The position numbers and the translations under genes were made by a program. Positions 46,113-58,183 of a stretch of 64,000 nt of DNA are shown piece after piece. The first letter of the stretch is position 1, and every line of letters starts with the position of its first letter. The notes beneath the pieces are model-generated. The model searched no databases and was not told where the DNA came from. It saw only the letters and a program-made list of their open reading frames with translations. This DNA is from Klebsormidium nitens (lineage: Eukaryota; Streptophyta; Klebsormidiophyceae; Klebsormidiales; Klebsormidiaceae): contig DF236980.1 of the NCBI GenBank assembly GCA_000708835.1, forward strand, positions 1 to 64,000, read 5' to 3'.

Positions 46113-48016
46113 CTACTTCTTTATCTGCATCGCTCGATTAACGAGTTCGTCCTGGACAAAAGAGCACATTATATGAGTACTGAAGGGCATCTGGCTGATC
46201 GAATTACCTCACCTATTATAGTGCAACTTCAACTTGCAAACGTTGGCATGGACACCAACGGTTCGAGATCGCAACCTCGTATCAGGATGCAACTGTAACC
46301 AAAGCAGACCCCAAAGCAGGAAGCAAAAATGCTACACCAGTAGAACGCCCTCGAGCTACCAATGGATTATAGGACGCCAATGTGGAAGAGATTTCACGGA
46401 ATCCATCCCAGGACGGCCTATGCTCAGAAAACGTGGACCTATGTAAACGGCCTCTCCTGAAAGCCCGACCAAACGAGAATCGACGCGTCACCCGCAGCCA
46501 TCTGGCCTTATGCCTGCACTCTGGTTGCGAACACAGCGATAGACGTCGATCTCTTAGGGAGTAGTTGGACAACTTACCTTCCTTCCTTTCAGAGGGTAGC
46601 CATGCTCTTTCAGCAGAGTTTTTAGTCTCTCAACAGTGAAAGACTGCAACTCTTGTTCCGTGTAATAACCTCCAGGTGATGCGCCATTGGTCTCTGAAGT
46701 CGTGGCAGGAAGGGGGGGCGTCAGGGGCTCGATCAGCTCATTGGGAAACCGCTCAAAGCCGGTCATGTGATTGACACTAGACACAACAAGCAAGCCTTTA
46801 ACCAATACAAAGGGAGTAGTCTGCGCAAGGGCACAACCAGACTACGTGTGATTAGAAAAACTTTGACGATGGGAGGAAAACTGAGTGCAGTGTTATTTGT
46901 GGTCGACCTGGCAACGACGAGCCTTACCTTCTCTACTGCTGCCAATGTTTTGCCTTTTTGCACTCTGCTTCCCCTCCGGTTGCCGGTCAGCGACTCTGCG
47001 GAGACAGCATTTCACCCCATCAGGCGACCTCTTGTAGACTAAGGAGTAGGACGCAGCAAGAATTTTGCCAGAATTTGGCTTGCTTTTCTAGAAGCAACGG
47101 CACATGTCGCAGTGCTAGGTCACAAGCGAAACTGTCCACAAGCTTGATTCGGATACTCGATACAATGAGTTTGATACGGCTGCAGCACTTGGAGTTCAGC
47201 TTTGTGGTGTCCCCCTTGAGATCTGAGGCTGTTCTGAGAAGGTGAACAACCGCGTGGCTCACCGTTTGCCTTTCGCATCGCCCCCGTCTTTGGTCTTGCC
47301 TTTCCGAGCATCTGCAATTCCGCCACCGCCCTTCGCTCGGCCTTTCACATCTTTCCGCAGCGTCAGAGCTCGTATCAGGATATTCGTCGGGTCTGTGGTT
47401 ATAATCTGGTCATCTGCAGAAAAGCACCATGCACACTGCTTTGAGTAGACTGCCGCCAGCACTTCTGCACCGGCGCCTGAAATAAACAACGAGGAAGCAG
47501 CGAGACCGAAGGAGCACTTCGAAACAGGAGAATCGCAGCATTCACGGGTCAATGAACAAGAACATCAGCATTCTGCCCTTTTGTGCTGACAATACTGCGA
47601 ACTTCTGAAGCCCCACGCACCTTACTTAACAATCATTGATCGGCCAATTTGAGAACCAAACAAGAGACAGGGAGTTTACCTGGGGCTTGAGTGTCATGAT
47701 CACATACATATAGGGATGGAGCACCCTGCAAAGGAACGGTGACAGATACTCCCATTACAGATGCACCAAAAGAAAGGGAGTTGAGCGAATCGACGCCCTT
47801 AAGATTCTCAGAACCAGGGACTCAAAAGGCCCAAATGATGAAGAGGGAATGATCAATCACACTAACCAAGAAAGTGCCCGAAGAGGCAAGAACGCAGTTA
47901 GCTGCCATAGAAATATACTACTGCACATGACCCGTAAAAGAGGCTGTTCTGACCTGGACTGGTGGGCCAGCGTGCACAAAGTTGCCTCGGGAAGGAAGAT
48001 CGACAAGTAGCTCCAT
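46113..48016 (-). CDS. DDA1: DDA1-like protein with C-terminal SAP motif
   Basis: Six exons, minus strand: 48016-47954, 47725-47680, 47413-47263, 46995-46928, 46795-46578 and 46151-46113; 585 nt, 194 residues. The N-terminal 60 residues follow the DDA1 (DET1- and DDB1-associated protein 1) pattern: MELLVDLPSRGNF, APSLYVCDHD, then DDQIITTDPTNILIRAL, comparable to the Pro-Ser-x-Tyr and Gln-Ile-Ile-x-Thr-x-x-Thr-Asn-Ile-Leu-x-Arg core of DDA1, which in plants binds DDB1-DET1-COP10 in CUL4 ligases. A basic Gly/Lys linker follows. The C-terminal FTVERLKTLLKEHGYPLKGR joined to KDELVNRAMQIKK fits a SAP motif (helix-turn-helix nucleic-acid binding). The acceptor of exon 5 (ttaaag at 46797) is weak, so that boundary is the least certain; frame is kept throughout. 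Known plant DDA1 proteins are about 100 residues without SAP. Confidence 0.76.
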
Positions 48017-48800
48017 CGACAACGAACAAGTTTAGCTCTTTAATAAACTTGCTTCAAATTCTGTGACGACTTTCTTGGACTTCAAAGGTGCTGATGCTCT
48101 GTGCCGACGCAGCGGGGAAGGCGACAATTGTATTAGTGAACGGTTCAACTCTGCCACTGGAGATGGCCGCCACCACTTGCAGACAGACGCTTGCTAGCAC
48201 CCACCGCGATGTCCTTTCGAAAAAATGGGCGCTTGTCCTGTGCTTGTCCAGGTCCTTGCCTGTCCAGTGGCGAGATTCTTTCAGAAATTCATGACATTGA
48301 TCTGCCATCAATTGCAATTTGTCAGATTCTGGCGCGCCAAAATTCTTTAAAATGCTTGATCGAAGAAATACGTACGTGGATTCTCGCTGCATCTGCACCA
48401 CCCGATTTCATGCGGGGCAGAACGAAATCATTCATCGACGGACTGAAAGATCCTTGCATGTCCCTGTCACCTGAGCCTAATCTGTTTGGATCTAGGGTTT
48501 GGTTCCAAATTGCCAGTGCTGCTGCAGATTTTTGCCATTGCAACAATCGAGCAGCTGAATTGAGTAGGGTACCTACCGTAGATCAATGTCTCTCGACAAG
48601 TGAGGAAGAATCACGAGAATGCTTGAGGCAGTGGGCAGCGGGGGCAATACGCCCGTCTTCCTCTGTTTCCAATTGAGAGTCTCGCTTATTGTTCATTGCG
48701 TGCGAGGTACTTGTAATGCTTAAGAGAGGTGAGAGGAACAGGTGTCACCGCCCATTGCTTCACGTCGTTTGAAGGCTCGGTTGGTGCAACTGTGTCCAAG
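48017..48800. promoter_or_regulatory. Shared upstream region of DDA1-SAP and BSD/RAB3GAP1 loci
   Basis: 784 bp separate the ATG at 48016 (minus) from the ATG at 48801 (plus). Both transcription starts must lie here, making a candidate bidirectional promoter. Frames on either strand are short and unrecognised. Confidence 0.45.
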
Positions 48801-51026
48801 ATGGAGCGAGCTCAATCCACTGGGAAGCTTTCTGCAATGGCTAAGGCAAAGACAGGTAAGCTGTTTCAGTTTTCCATGCTGCAAACGCTGCATTGCATAG
48901 CACCAAAGCTTAGTCTCTAGATTATGGCAATAATTCTCAATAGCAATGCATCCAAGAAACTTTCCAGATTTCAGGCACTTGAATATCATTGCAATTCTGT
49001 ATGGACATATTTTCCATGTCAACCCTGAGACTGTAAATTCTGAAATGCAAGGAGCTAAGCCATCGATCACTGCAATGCAGCGTTTCAAACATTCTCTCAG
49101 CGTGCTGAGAAGCTCCTTAATGAGGTGAAGGCAGAGATAAGAGGACATGAGGGGAACAGCAGCTCGCAACCATCACCAAACGCTTCCAAATGTGAGTCAA
49201 TGATTGATGGTGGTTGTGGTGAGCATGCCAATGTTCATGCAGGCACTGCTTTATCAGATTGAACAGTTTGGTGCGTTGTCAGCTGCTCTGTTTAGAAGTA
49301 TCATGTCGTACTCGCAGTCTCAAAAAAGTCGTTCTGTATGCCTGTACACTATGCTATGCTTGTACCGCAGCCTAGCCAGTGTGAATGTGTCATACTTGTC
49401 GTCTCAAAAGCGTCTGGTCCTAGTCTGGTCCCTTTGCCGCTCCTGCAGCATCACCATTGCAGCCCCTGCCGTGGACTGCAAAAAATATGCACGAAAAGAA
49501 GCACGAGGCAGATTTCAAGCGGGGCATCCTGGAGATTTCGCAGGTCTGTGCCCCTTTCTGCCCAAATCAATCCGCTACCGACTTCCGGAGGGGGCCATCA
49601 ATCCAGCTTTGGTATCTTCAAAGCAGCTAGGGAGTCAGCAAGATTGTTTGAGCAACAGTCTTGTGAAATTGCTCTTTCACATGGTAGGTACGTGAAGTTG
49701 TTTGGTGTTTAGGCCTGCAAAGATTCAGTATGCCCCTACAATCCGGAGGTATCCCCTCATTGTCGGAGGTACACCTCTATGACCGTGGAAGGTGGAACCA
49801 ATCACTTTCTGGTTCCATTGCTCTTACTGTTAACTTTTTGGACTTAACTCGCCCCCTCCGTGCGACAATGCCTTTCTGGTGAAAGTAATACAGTCTATCC
49901 GCAAAGCGACCTTTTGTGGCGAGTCTCATGTGACAACTGACAGGAGCTTTCTTGCCTCGTTGCAGAAACCAGAGGAGTACTTCCTTGGTCCCTATGATGA
50001 GAACCTGATCATTGACATGAGGGCGGCGATGGCATCAGCGGGAGCAGTTCTCGAGGTGGGGCTATGCTCAGGCTCTTGTTGTCGGTTTGGCAGTATCTTG
50101 ACAATACGGGATTCGCTCATGAAGGGGCCCTTTCACTAACTTGTTCAAGCACTTATTTGGGAATAACCAAAAACGAACGCAATTAATCAGGCTCCTCAAT
50201 AGGTCGAAGTAGACTTCCAGCGGTAGGTAACGGTATAGTTGAACGGCCGGGACGAACCGAGACGCTTGTGGTGCAAAGGAAGGGTGATTCTTTGCTTCTG
50301 AAGTGCACTTTCTTCAGTAGACCAAAGAAGTTTGACTTCTGCGCAATAATCATTTCCAACGCAAGAGATTGAAATTCGAGTTTGACGGTGGAGGATGCAT
50401 TCTGGGCGCTATGCTACCAGCCGGTCTCCATAGAGGAAACGATGATGACCTCTGGGGCCTAGTACTCAACCAACTCCATCTCTTTAAATGTTCCGTTATT
50501 TTCAATTCGGATTAACCTCCATCCCATCTTTGGGTGGCTTAAGCGCTTCGAGCCCCACGCTACCAGCTGGTTCCCATCTTATGAAAAGACCGTAATTTTT
50601 CTGATACCAACCAGTTGGTTCGCTCTTTCTCGCCTCGATGCCCACTCTGAAGGTGGATGACGTGCTTCGAATGCTGCGCTACCAGCTCGTCCCAAAGAAA
50701 ATGAGCGAACCGAGGTTTGAAAGCGTCATACAGAGATTTGCAATCTGTTTATTCCAATCCGTTGCTCCAATCCTTTCAACTAATATTCTGGGCCTCGATT
50801 GTTGACTCTGAAGGTGGATGACGCGCTCCGAGCACTGCGCTACCAGCTCGTTCCAAAGAAGATGAGCGACCCTGAGTTCTGGAAGCGGTACACGATCGCC
50901 GTGAAGCGCATCAAGCAGGAGGTTCTGGACGCAGCAGCCAGCGAGGACGTTATCCCGGAAAGCTCGTTGACGGACAGCGTAATCATCAGCCGCCAGGAGT
51001 CGGGTCTCGACGCCCTGCGTGCAGCG
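48801..51026 (+). CDS. BSD-domain module (own gene or N-terminus of RAB3GAP1)
   Basis: Five exons: 48801-48855, 49081-49191, 49449-49543, 49966-50055 and 50814-51026; 564 nt, 188 codons in one frame. The N-terminus MERAQSTGKLSAMAKAKT leads to an amphipathic helix (FQTFSQRAEKLLNEVKAEI). LPWTAK, FKRGILEISQKPEEYFLGP and LRALRYQLVPKKMSDPEFWKRY then match a BSD domain, with the typical Phe-Trp pair, followed by a basic helix (IAVKRIKQEVLD). BSD domains occur in TFIIH p62, synapse-associated proteins and plant proteins of unclear role. Exon 5 ends in phase 0 (GCAGCG|GTGAGT), and the next coding exon of RAB3GAP1 (51830) also starts in phase 0, so one fused gene of 879 residues is possible. Alternatively the frame runs on to a stop at 51107 and the module is its own gene. 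Confidence 0.72.
50388..50813 (+). repeat. Array of decayed BSD-exon acceptor units
   Basis: Copies of the exon start GTGGATGACGCGCTCCGAG.. begin at about 50388, 50534 and 50653, before the functional exon at 50814; spacings are 146, 119 and 161 bp. The 50653 copy (gaag|GTGGATGACGTGCTTCGAATGC, then cgctaccagctcgtcccaaag) is near intact for about 70 nt. The two earlier copies keep only scattered blocks such as gctaccagc. Decay increases with distance from the exon, as in TOP3B. Confidence 0.8.
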
Positions 51027-51149
51027 GTGAGTCTTGTGTCTGGGAACTTGTTCGCGAGTTCTCAACCCCTCGTGCTAGATACTTTGGAGACTTGCTTGAG
51101 ACTGTGAACCGCCTTGTACTTGTAGACTTGATAGGATTGGAGTTCCGTT

Positions 51150-51221
51150 GAACGAGCTATTGACGGATAGTGTGATCATCAGCCGCCAGAAGTCGGGTGT
51201 GAAAGCCCTGCGCACAGCAGT
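51150..51221 (+). repeat. Copy of the BSD exon end
   Basis: ctattgacggatagtgtgatcatcagccgccag and gtcgggtgtgaaagccctgcg repeat the last part of the exon ending at 51026, about 190 bp downstream. The donor is lost (gcagTATG). A faint third trace is near 51455-51490. This is a 3'-edge copy in the intron or spacer after the exon. Confidence 0.75.
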
Positions 51222-51829
51222 ATGCTTCCGAAGCATTCCAAAACTCCTGCCAGAATTGTCTATCGCCAGGAGTTCAAGCAGTCCCTAAACCGGAAGTTTA
51301 GCAAAGAGTCTGACTCGTAAGCCAGGATTTGAGACCAGAAGCCTTGCGAGCAGCTCTTGGTTTGCAGACCCTGCTCAGACTCCTTGTTTTGGGCTATTCC
51401 CAAACTCTCTAGATAGGTAAAGCCAGAAGGATAGAACGCCCTTGTCGACAAAGTGTCATTGATCTGGACGAGTCGGGGCTCGGAGACTCATGGCGGAACG
51501 CGCCCCAAGTTCGTGCAAGTCAAGCTCGAGAGCTACTTCACTGAAGGTGCTAAGAATTGAGGTTATTTCGAGGGCCATCTTTCGAGCTGCGGTGAAGATC
51601 GCACGGGGACTCGAAGCAGGACCTTGTCTCCAATCTTTCAAAACTGACATTTAAAAGCACTTAGCTGTACACCTTTTACCCGATTGGCGATTTTCAACCA
51701 ATGCCCTCCTTCAGCGGGGAAATGAAGCGTGTCATGCGATCTCTGTTCCTAGAGGCCTTTAGTATCAAGTCGCCTGGTTTTGAGGGTGAACGATCTTTCA
51801 CATTTAGGCATTACCTTGCCAATATTCAG

Positions 51830-54800
51830 GCCAAGCACGAACTGCACGAGACGCCCGTGTTCCTCCCCCTGCCCATTCCGCCATCCACCACTGTGCGACG
51901 GCTGAGCCGGGCTGCCCAGTGAGTTCCCTCAAACCCTTCGACGGACCTCTAAAAACGTGTGGGAGTGCTTGCCGGGGTTTCGCAGGTTGCCCGCAAGACT
52001 CGAAGGAGGTTGTGCAGTTAGTGGGTCCTGATTTTAGCAAAATACCACCTAAACATTTCTGAAAGATATGGATGGCCGACCTGCCCTTGCAATTCACTAG
52101 CAGGATTTGTCTGTCTCCTCTCCCTCGGCAAAGAGAGTGTTCGGCACTTACCTCAGCACGATGTTCCTCTACGTTTCCCCAACATTTCCCCCACTTTCTG
52201 CCCTCACATGACTAAATATATTCTCTCTTTTTGTTGACCTATCAATGTGACTCACCGCGGCCTTCTCTGTTTGCTTGACCGTCCGCGTGCTGAGAAGCAC
52301 AGATTCATCCGCCTCGTAGCAATGGCTACCACTTTTCCCACCTCCCTCACAACGTGTACGACTTTCTCCCTCTTTAGGGGAAGTGGAATACAATGGGGGG
52401 CGCTAGCTCTAACAAAAGGGTACGAAACCTTTCCGTACGATTTCCCCCCGGCTCATGTACGATTCCCCATGCTCTGTCAACAGGGTTACGAACGATTCCT
52501 CCCCTGCAGGTTCTCGAGGGCTTGCTCCAGTATGAACGATCTGTCAGCTTACGAAGGCGACGCCTCGGAGCAGAACGGCGATAGTGGCGACCCGTGGGCC
52601 AGTCTCGTGAGCGGTCTGCCGGGTTTCGCGGCCAAGACGAAGCCCAAGAACAGGCCGAGTAACACGGCCGGCGCGGCAGAGTATCACGCGCTGCTTTGGA
52701 CGCTGTTTGAGGCGGGTAGGTTCATTTGGGGCGTGGGGGCGAATCTGCTGAAGACTCAAATCTTCCATCGTGATGCAAACCACAATCTGGTTTTTAAGGT
52801 TTCGAAAGCGGTGTGCCTCCTCAAGTATTCTTCTGCCCTAGAGGACAGGGGCTGTAATCTTCGATAATGGGGCTTTGAGAAGAGCCGAGCTTTGGCTGCT
52901 GACTCTTATGCGAGGGCAAGAGCTTGATCAGGGTGTGGAGGCTTGAAGCGGTGAATATTGGGAAACGCGTTACGATCGAAACTTGCACGATGAAAGGGCT
53001 TCCAGGAGTCATGGAAGTACAGGCTTAAGCAGAGAGACGTCCAGGCACTGTCTAGGAACGGCCGCATTGAAGGCGACTTGGCAAGTCTTTGGCTAAGTCG
53101 GACTGTCTCCAAGTCTACCCCTTCCTTGGGAGACACTCGTCTCCTCTCCTACCACGTTTCAAGGCCTCACAACGTTGATTGAACCAGCGTCAAGAGTCGC
53201 TCTTTCTGACCTACGCCTTCCTTCTCCCAGACGCCACTGCAGAGGACCTCGCATCCAGCTCAGAAGCAGATGTTCTTGATCGGCCGCACACGTTTGCGGA
53301 GGACGTCGCAGGTTCATTCCTTCACTCGCTTTCCACATTTTCAAGGATTCGTTTTTCCATCTCCACAGACGCCACGGCAGAGGACCTCGCATCCAGCTCC
53401 GAGGCGGGCGTCCTCGATCGGCCTCACGTTTGCGAACGGCACCGCAAGTTTATTCCTTCACTCGCTTTTCACATTTTCAAAGATTCGTTCTTCCCTTTCT
53501 CCTCAAGACGCCACGGCAGAGGACCTTGCATCCAGCTCCGAGGCGGGCGTCCTCGATCGGCCGCACACGTTCTGCGGAGGACATTACAAATTTTTTCCTT
53601 CGGCTCGCTGTCTACTATCTTAACCGTTTGTTCTTCCATCTCCACAGACGCCACGGCAGAGGACCTTGCCTCGAGCTCAGCAGCAGGCGTTCTCGAACGG
53701 CCGCACACGTTTGCAGAAGACATCCAGGGCGCCCCGGCCGACAGCTTTGTGGCGCAGCTCGCGGAAGTGATGGCGGGGATCAAGACGGAGCAGAAGATGG
53801 CCGCCTTCTGGCTGGAGGTTGTGAAGCAGGTGAGGCGCGTTCACCAGGCAATCTGGGGACGAGAAACTGCGTGCACTTGAACCAGGACACCGGAGAGAAT
53901 CAATAGACGAAGCAGGATCAGTCTCGAGGCAGTCCCTGTCTAGTTGAACAGGAGACTCCGGCACAGCTCACAATCGATCACGACCCCGCTCCCTTTTGCG
54001 ATTTAGTGTTCCGCTGACCGAGCTCTATATAGGAACTTGTGCTTCGCAGAGTGCAACGAGCTCTGTTTAGTAAGATCGAGCCGCTTTTGGCGCTTGTTGT
54101 TGCTTCCTCTTTCCCACTCCTCTTCCTTGCTTCGTTCTCTTTCTCAGCTACAGAATCCAAAGCCAGTGACTTTTAGCTGGGCACGCGTTCCACGTGCTCA
54201 TATCTAACTTCGCAGCCGAGCCCATCGCGACTCTGATTGCTGCCGCAACTAACCTTGAGCCTGAAATCACGAATTTGAATGCCCACGTCACAACGTGCTG
54301 ATTGATATGAGTTTGCACTGCATCGCAGTTGCGCAAGCACTGGGCGGAGCGACGGCCCGTCCCTCGCACACCTGTCGACGCGCAACCGGAGCTCTACTTT
54401 TGCAACCTGCAGCAACAGCTCGAGCTGCTCAACTGTTGCATTGCACGGTGGGGCTACGTCCTTTGAAACAAGTTTTCATTTGATTGGATTCTGTAATAGG
54501 CGGCAACCGGAGCTCTCTTGCGATTGGCAGCTATGCTTAATTGCTGCAAAGCCTGGTGACGGAAATTCTCCCGACCAGCGCTGCACAGCCCAGTGGATAT
54601 ATTTTTTCAAGCATGCTGCATAGGTTTATAAAACTCTCCTTCGAGAACATAGCGGATAGATTTCCCTGCATTTGATGCATAGCACCGTGACAGTAAAGGT
54701 CGTGAGAACGGCTGCCTAGCCCGCTGTGGTTACGCCCACGAAAATGGCCGCAACAAGTACGGTTACGGATGCAAGCTCCTCGAGAGCCTCCCCCCGTAAG

Positions 54801-57800
54801 CATGACGTCAACGTGCTAGAAAAATAGAGACACTGCATCCTTAACCCGTGTCACTGAAACGCGCAACTCTCTTGCTAACCGCGGTCAGCCATTTTTGCAG
54901 GGGGAAGCGGCGAGCCGCCGCGGTGGAAGCCGCAAGGCTGGCGGCAACGGCAGCTGCGGCAGAAGCAGCCGCTCTAGTTCCGACAAAGTCCCCCACAGAA
55001 CCCCCAATCGCGTCCAGCAGAGCCCCAGAAGACGAAAGCCCTAGCGCGCCGTCCGACTTAGTCGACCAGTCCGCCCGAGAAGCGGACTCCGAAGCTTCTC
55101 CCGCTCAAGAACCGCGTACCAATTTGGAAGCGCAAATAGGAGAGAGCGAAGGGGAAGAGAGGACGAACGGGAACGCCGAATCATTGCAATACCACGATGG
55201 CGATTCTCGATCTCAAGTCAGCCCCAGCCAAAGTGTAGAGGCGAGTAGTGGGGCAAACGGTGCTAGTGTTGGGGCGCCCCACAATAGCGGAGCCCCAAAA
55301 AGGGCGATCCGGGAAGGGGTTGAGTGCGCAGTTCCAGGGATGCGGCTGCTCGCGACGGGGGAGCAGATGTATGCGCCCGTTACTCAGGAGGGGCCGATTC
55401 TCACCGAGGACCTTATCAAGGAGACGGAGGAGTTGGTGCTCAAGACTGGCAGGTGAGAATGGGCCGACTGCAAAGCAGGGGAAAATAAGAGAATTTTTCA
55501 TGTTCCGACATTTCAGTACCTGCATGAGGTCGAGGGAATGGTTTGAAACTTGCCTTGAACATCTTTTCGGTGATGTTGAAGATTGAGCGCGGAAGGCACG
55601 CTCACGGGTCGAAATTGAGTGATCTTATCCCGATAAGTTGAGCATGACTGGATGCAATCGTTGCGAGTCCTTGTTCACCTTGCTTCTTCGTCCCCTACCT
55701 TGAACATCGATTGTACCTTAATGATTCTTTGAGCATCTTCGTCTGAAAGTCAGTGCGGCTTTCAAAGCAAACTCGTGGCGGTCTTACAGGCCATTGCCCC
55801 CCGCTTATGTCCTCGAGCACTAACGCTTGGTTCCGTTGCTTTGGCTGCGTTTCACTAACTTCGTTTCCGCGCCACACGACACCTTTCTGAATAATATTCA
55901 ACAAAGCTCGCAGGTCGTGCAGATGCTCTATCACTCTCTCTTCCGCCGTGACATCTCCCTTTCCACTGACGCAACACTTTCCCTCTTTGCCAAAGAGGCG
56001 TTTCCCTCTCTGCTGACGTAACACTGCCCTTTGCTGACGTAATCCTCCCTCTTCCTCCTCGCAGCGTGGGCCACGGGTGCAAGCAGCTCCTCTCCGACAT
56101 GCAAGCGTTCAAGGCGGCCAACCCGGGGTGCACTCTCGAGGACTTCGTCCGCTGGTACTCCCCCCCGGACTTCATAACCGGGTCAATGCCGACCCCCCCT
56201 GCAAAAAGCAGGCACGGAGACGAGGGGCCAGAGACACCCCAAAAGGGCGGCACAGAAGGCCCGCGGCCGGAAGAGAACCCTGTGACACCATCTCCTAGTC
56301 GGGGTGAGCCGTCAGGCAGTCGTTTACTTGGCGCAAATGCATTGCTTGGCGCACGGCATGCCGACGCAGTTACATTCGCTTGCCCCGTCCGATCCCGTGC
56401 GCATGCCGCTACACCTCAACTCTCTCATTCCCATATATCGACTGCTCCTGGCAACCCGCCTCCCTCCGCAATTCCCACCTTCCCCAAGCCCCTCGTCTCC
56501 CTAACGCTCCGTTGCGCGATACTTCCAGCACGATAGCCCGCTCGGTTGGACCTTCATTTACTTTCGCAAAGCGTTCCATTCCTTTCTATTCAACTCTTGA
56601 ATCCTCTCGTTCTCTCTAAACACTTTCACCAATGTTTATTTGGTGCGCTCTCTCTTTCTTTGCAGCCCCCGACGCCCCCGAGCCGCGCGCCTCCCCCCTC
56701 ACCCCCTCCCGCCTTGCCTCCCGCAAGTTTTTCCAGAAAGGCGCGCTCAGTGCGCGCATGCAGTCCGAGGGCAACCTGTGGCAGGAGCTTTGGGCGTCCG
56801 CACAACCGATCCCCGCTGTACGGCAGGCGCCGCTCTTCGACGAAGAGCTGGCGGGGTAAGAGCCAACTCTATTGGGATTTACCGAAGTGTCCTTTACAAC
56901 CTTTTAGTTCCGTTGAAGCCGGTTCGCGTTTGATACGGTTTCTGTTTGATTCACTTTGTTTCTGGTTGGGTCGTTACGTTCTCGTTTGGTGAATAATGAC
57001 AAGAACAAAAGTACTCTTCATAAGGACAGTTTTGGAAGCATGTCCAGACGCATGCTGTGGTGACCGTAGTCGTTCCCAACGAAATTGAGGAATACGCACA
57101 GGGTGCTGCTGTCCATTACGGTCTCCGCATACCCGTGAAAGACGAACGGTCCTCAACGTCTGGGGCATACTGAAGGTTTAAATGTTATCTATCTTTGATG
57201 TGACCGAGTCGTTGGTTCGGATGAACGATGGTCTTCTTTGTTCGTTGCTGCCCAATCTGTATCTGCGAACAGAGACCGGAGGTCATGTCGGAGGTCATGT
57301 GTCACTCCGCCGATCTATCAGCGTCCACAACGAGATAATCAAGGAATCGCTCACGTGGCAGTGTCGTTCACCGGAGCTGATGGCCGATTCCGACCACCCC
57401 TTGGTGCCGTGCGAAAAGTGGCGACATTCCGTTCCTGCTACAAATATAAAGAGGTATTGCAACTTATGCTCACCTTGTAGTCCATCAAACCGTCAGGTTT
57501 ACCCACTGATTGTCACTCCGTTCCGCAGGGAGACCGCACTCGACGAACTGGCCAGCATCGCACCGTCCGACCTTTTCGAGCAACTCTTCGTGGTTGCCTT
57601 GGGGGCGGGCTTTGCTGTTGCGCAAGCGTCGCCGCAGGCGGCCCGGGAACCCCTCAGAAGCTGCCTGGAACAGTGCGCCGTGTATGCGGCCGAGACGTGC
57701 GGGCGGCAGATGAGTCCGGCGAAGCTGGAGCGGCTGTGCCAGGTACGGACCGCCCCACTCTAGTTGCATGTTAATCTGGCGAAGCCGAGTGCCGTTGCCC

Positions 57801-58183
57801 TCGCTCAGTGGATCCCATGCGTTTCGTGAAGCAAAAAGGGTTGGCGACGATAAGCAGGCGAACCGAGGTCGCAGATTGAAACGTTTTCCACTTCGCAGGT
57901 GTATGAGACGATGGAGCATGCCGCCCTGTTACCACCCGAGGAGGAGCACCCCGCTTCTGCATCTGCAGAAGCACCTCAGGATAGGGACTCAAAGCAGAGC
58001 AAAAGCGACACGGCTGATGAGGAGAAGAACGACAAAGCAGAGGTTGTTGCGAATGGAACAGCAGCTGGAGACGTAGAAAGCGTGAAGCAGGTGCTTGATG
58101 TAGGCTCGAAGGAGGGCTCTTCGGAAAATGGGACTAATAGGTTGCAAGGACAGAAAACCGAAGAGGACTGGACAATACTGTAG
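51830..58183 (+). CDS. RAB3GAP1: Rab3 GTPase-activating protein catalytic subunit
   Basis: Nine exons: 51830-51918, 52510-52715, 53648-53829, 54329-54447, 54901-55452, 56065-56303, 56666-56855, 57529-57742 and 57899-58183; 2076 nt, 691 residues, all in phase. Blocks in order match the plant-type RAB3GAP1: PLPIPPSTTVRRL, SMNDLSAYEG, APADSFVAQLAEVM, KMAAFWLEVVKQLRKHWAE, LQQQLELLNCCIARGKRR, GEQMYAPVTQEGPILTEDL, then the catalytic core VGHGCKQLLSDMQAFKAANP, LEDFVRWYSPPDF, LSARMQSEGNLWQELW and PAVRQAPLFDEELAG. In the mammalian enzyme the core supplies an Arg finger and, with RAB3GAP2, acts on Rab3 and as Rab18 GEF at the ER. The 5' end is unresolved: exon 51830 either follows the BSD module in phase, or extends back to an ATG at 51701. 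Exon 53648 is preceded by three copies of its own start. Confidence 0.92.
53231..53647 (+). repeat. Array of RAB3GAP1 exon-start units (about 139 bp)
   Basis: Copies of the exon start ACGCCAC(G/T)GCAGAGGACCT begin at 53231, 53369 and 53508 before the functional exon at 53648; spacings are 138, 139 and 140 bp. Each unit includes a pyrimidine tract and AG (cccag, ccacag, tcaag), then about 65-75 nt of exon. A reading frame stays open from 53179 through all four units to 53880. In that frame copies 1, 2 and the true exon read DATAEDLASSS while copy 3 is shifted. Use of the first or second acceptor would therefore lengthen the protein without a stop. Confidence 0.87.
54500..54552 (+). repeat. Decayed copy of the end of RAB3GAP1 exon 54329-54447
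   Basis: ggcaaccggagctctcttgcg and cagctatgcttaattgctgcaa echo the exon stretch gcaaccggagctctacttttg and its downstream Leu-rich codons at 54381-54440, about 120 bp away. A weaker 5' echo (agctgggcacgcgttccacg, about 54175) lies before the exon. Both are short and degraded. Confidence 0.5.

Noticed and set aside
53179-53880. 233-codon plus-strand frame taken as an independent gene
   Set aside because: It contains three partial exon copies plus intron tracts and the true RAB3GAP1 exon; better read as a splice-acceptor array.
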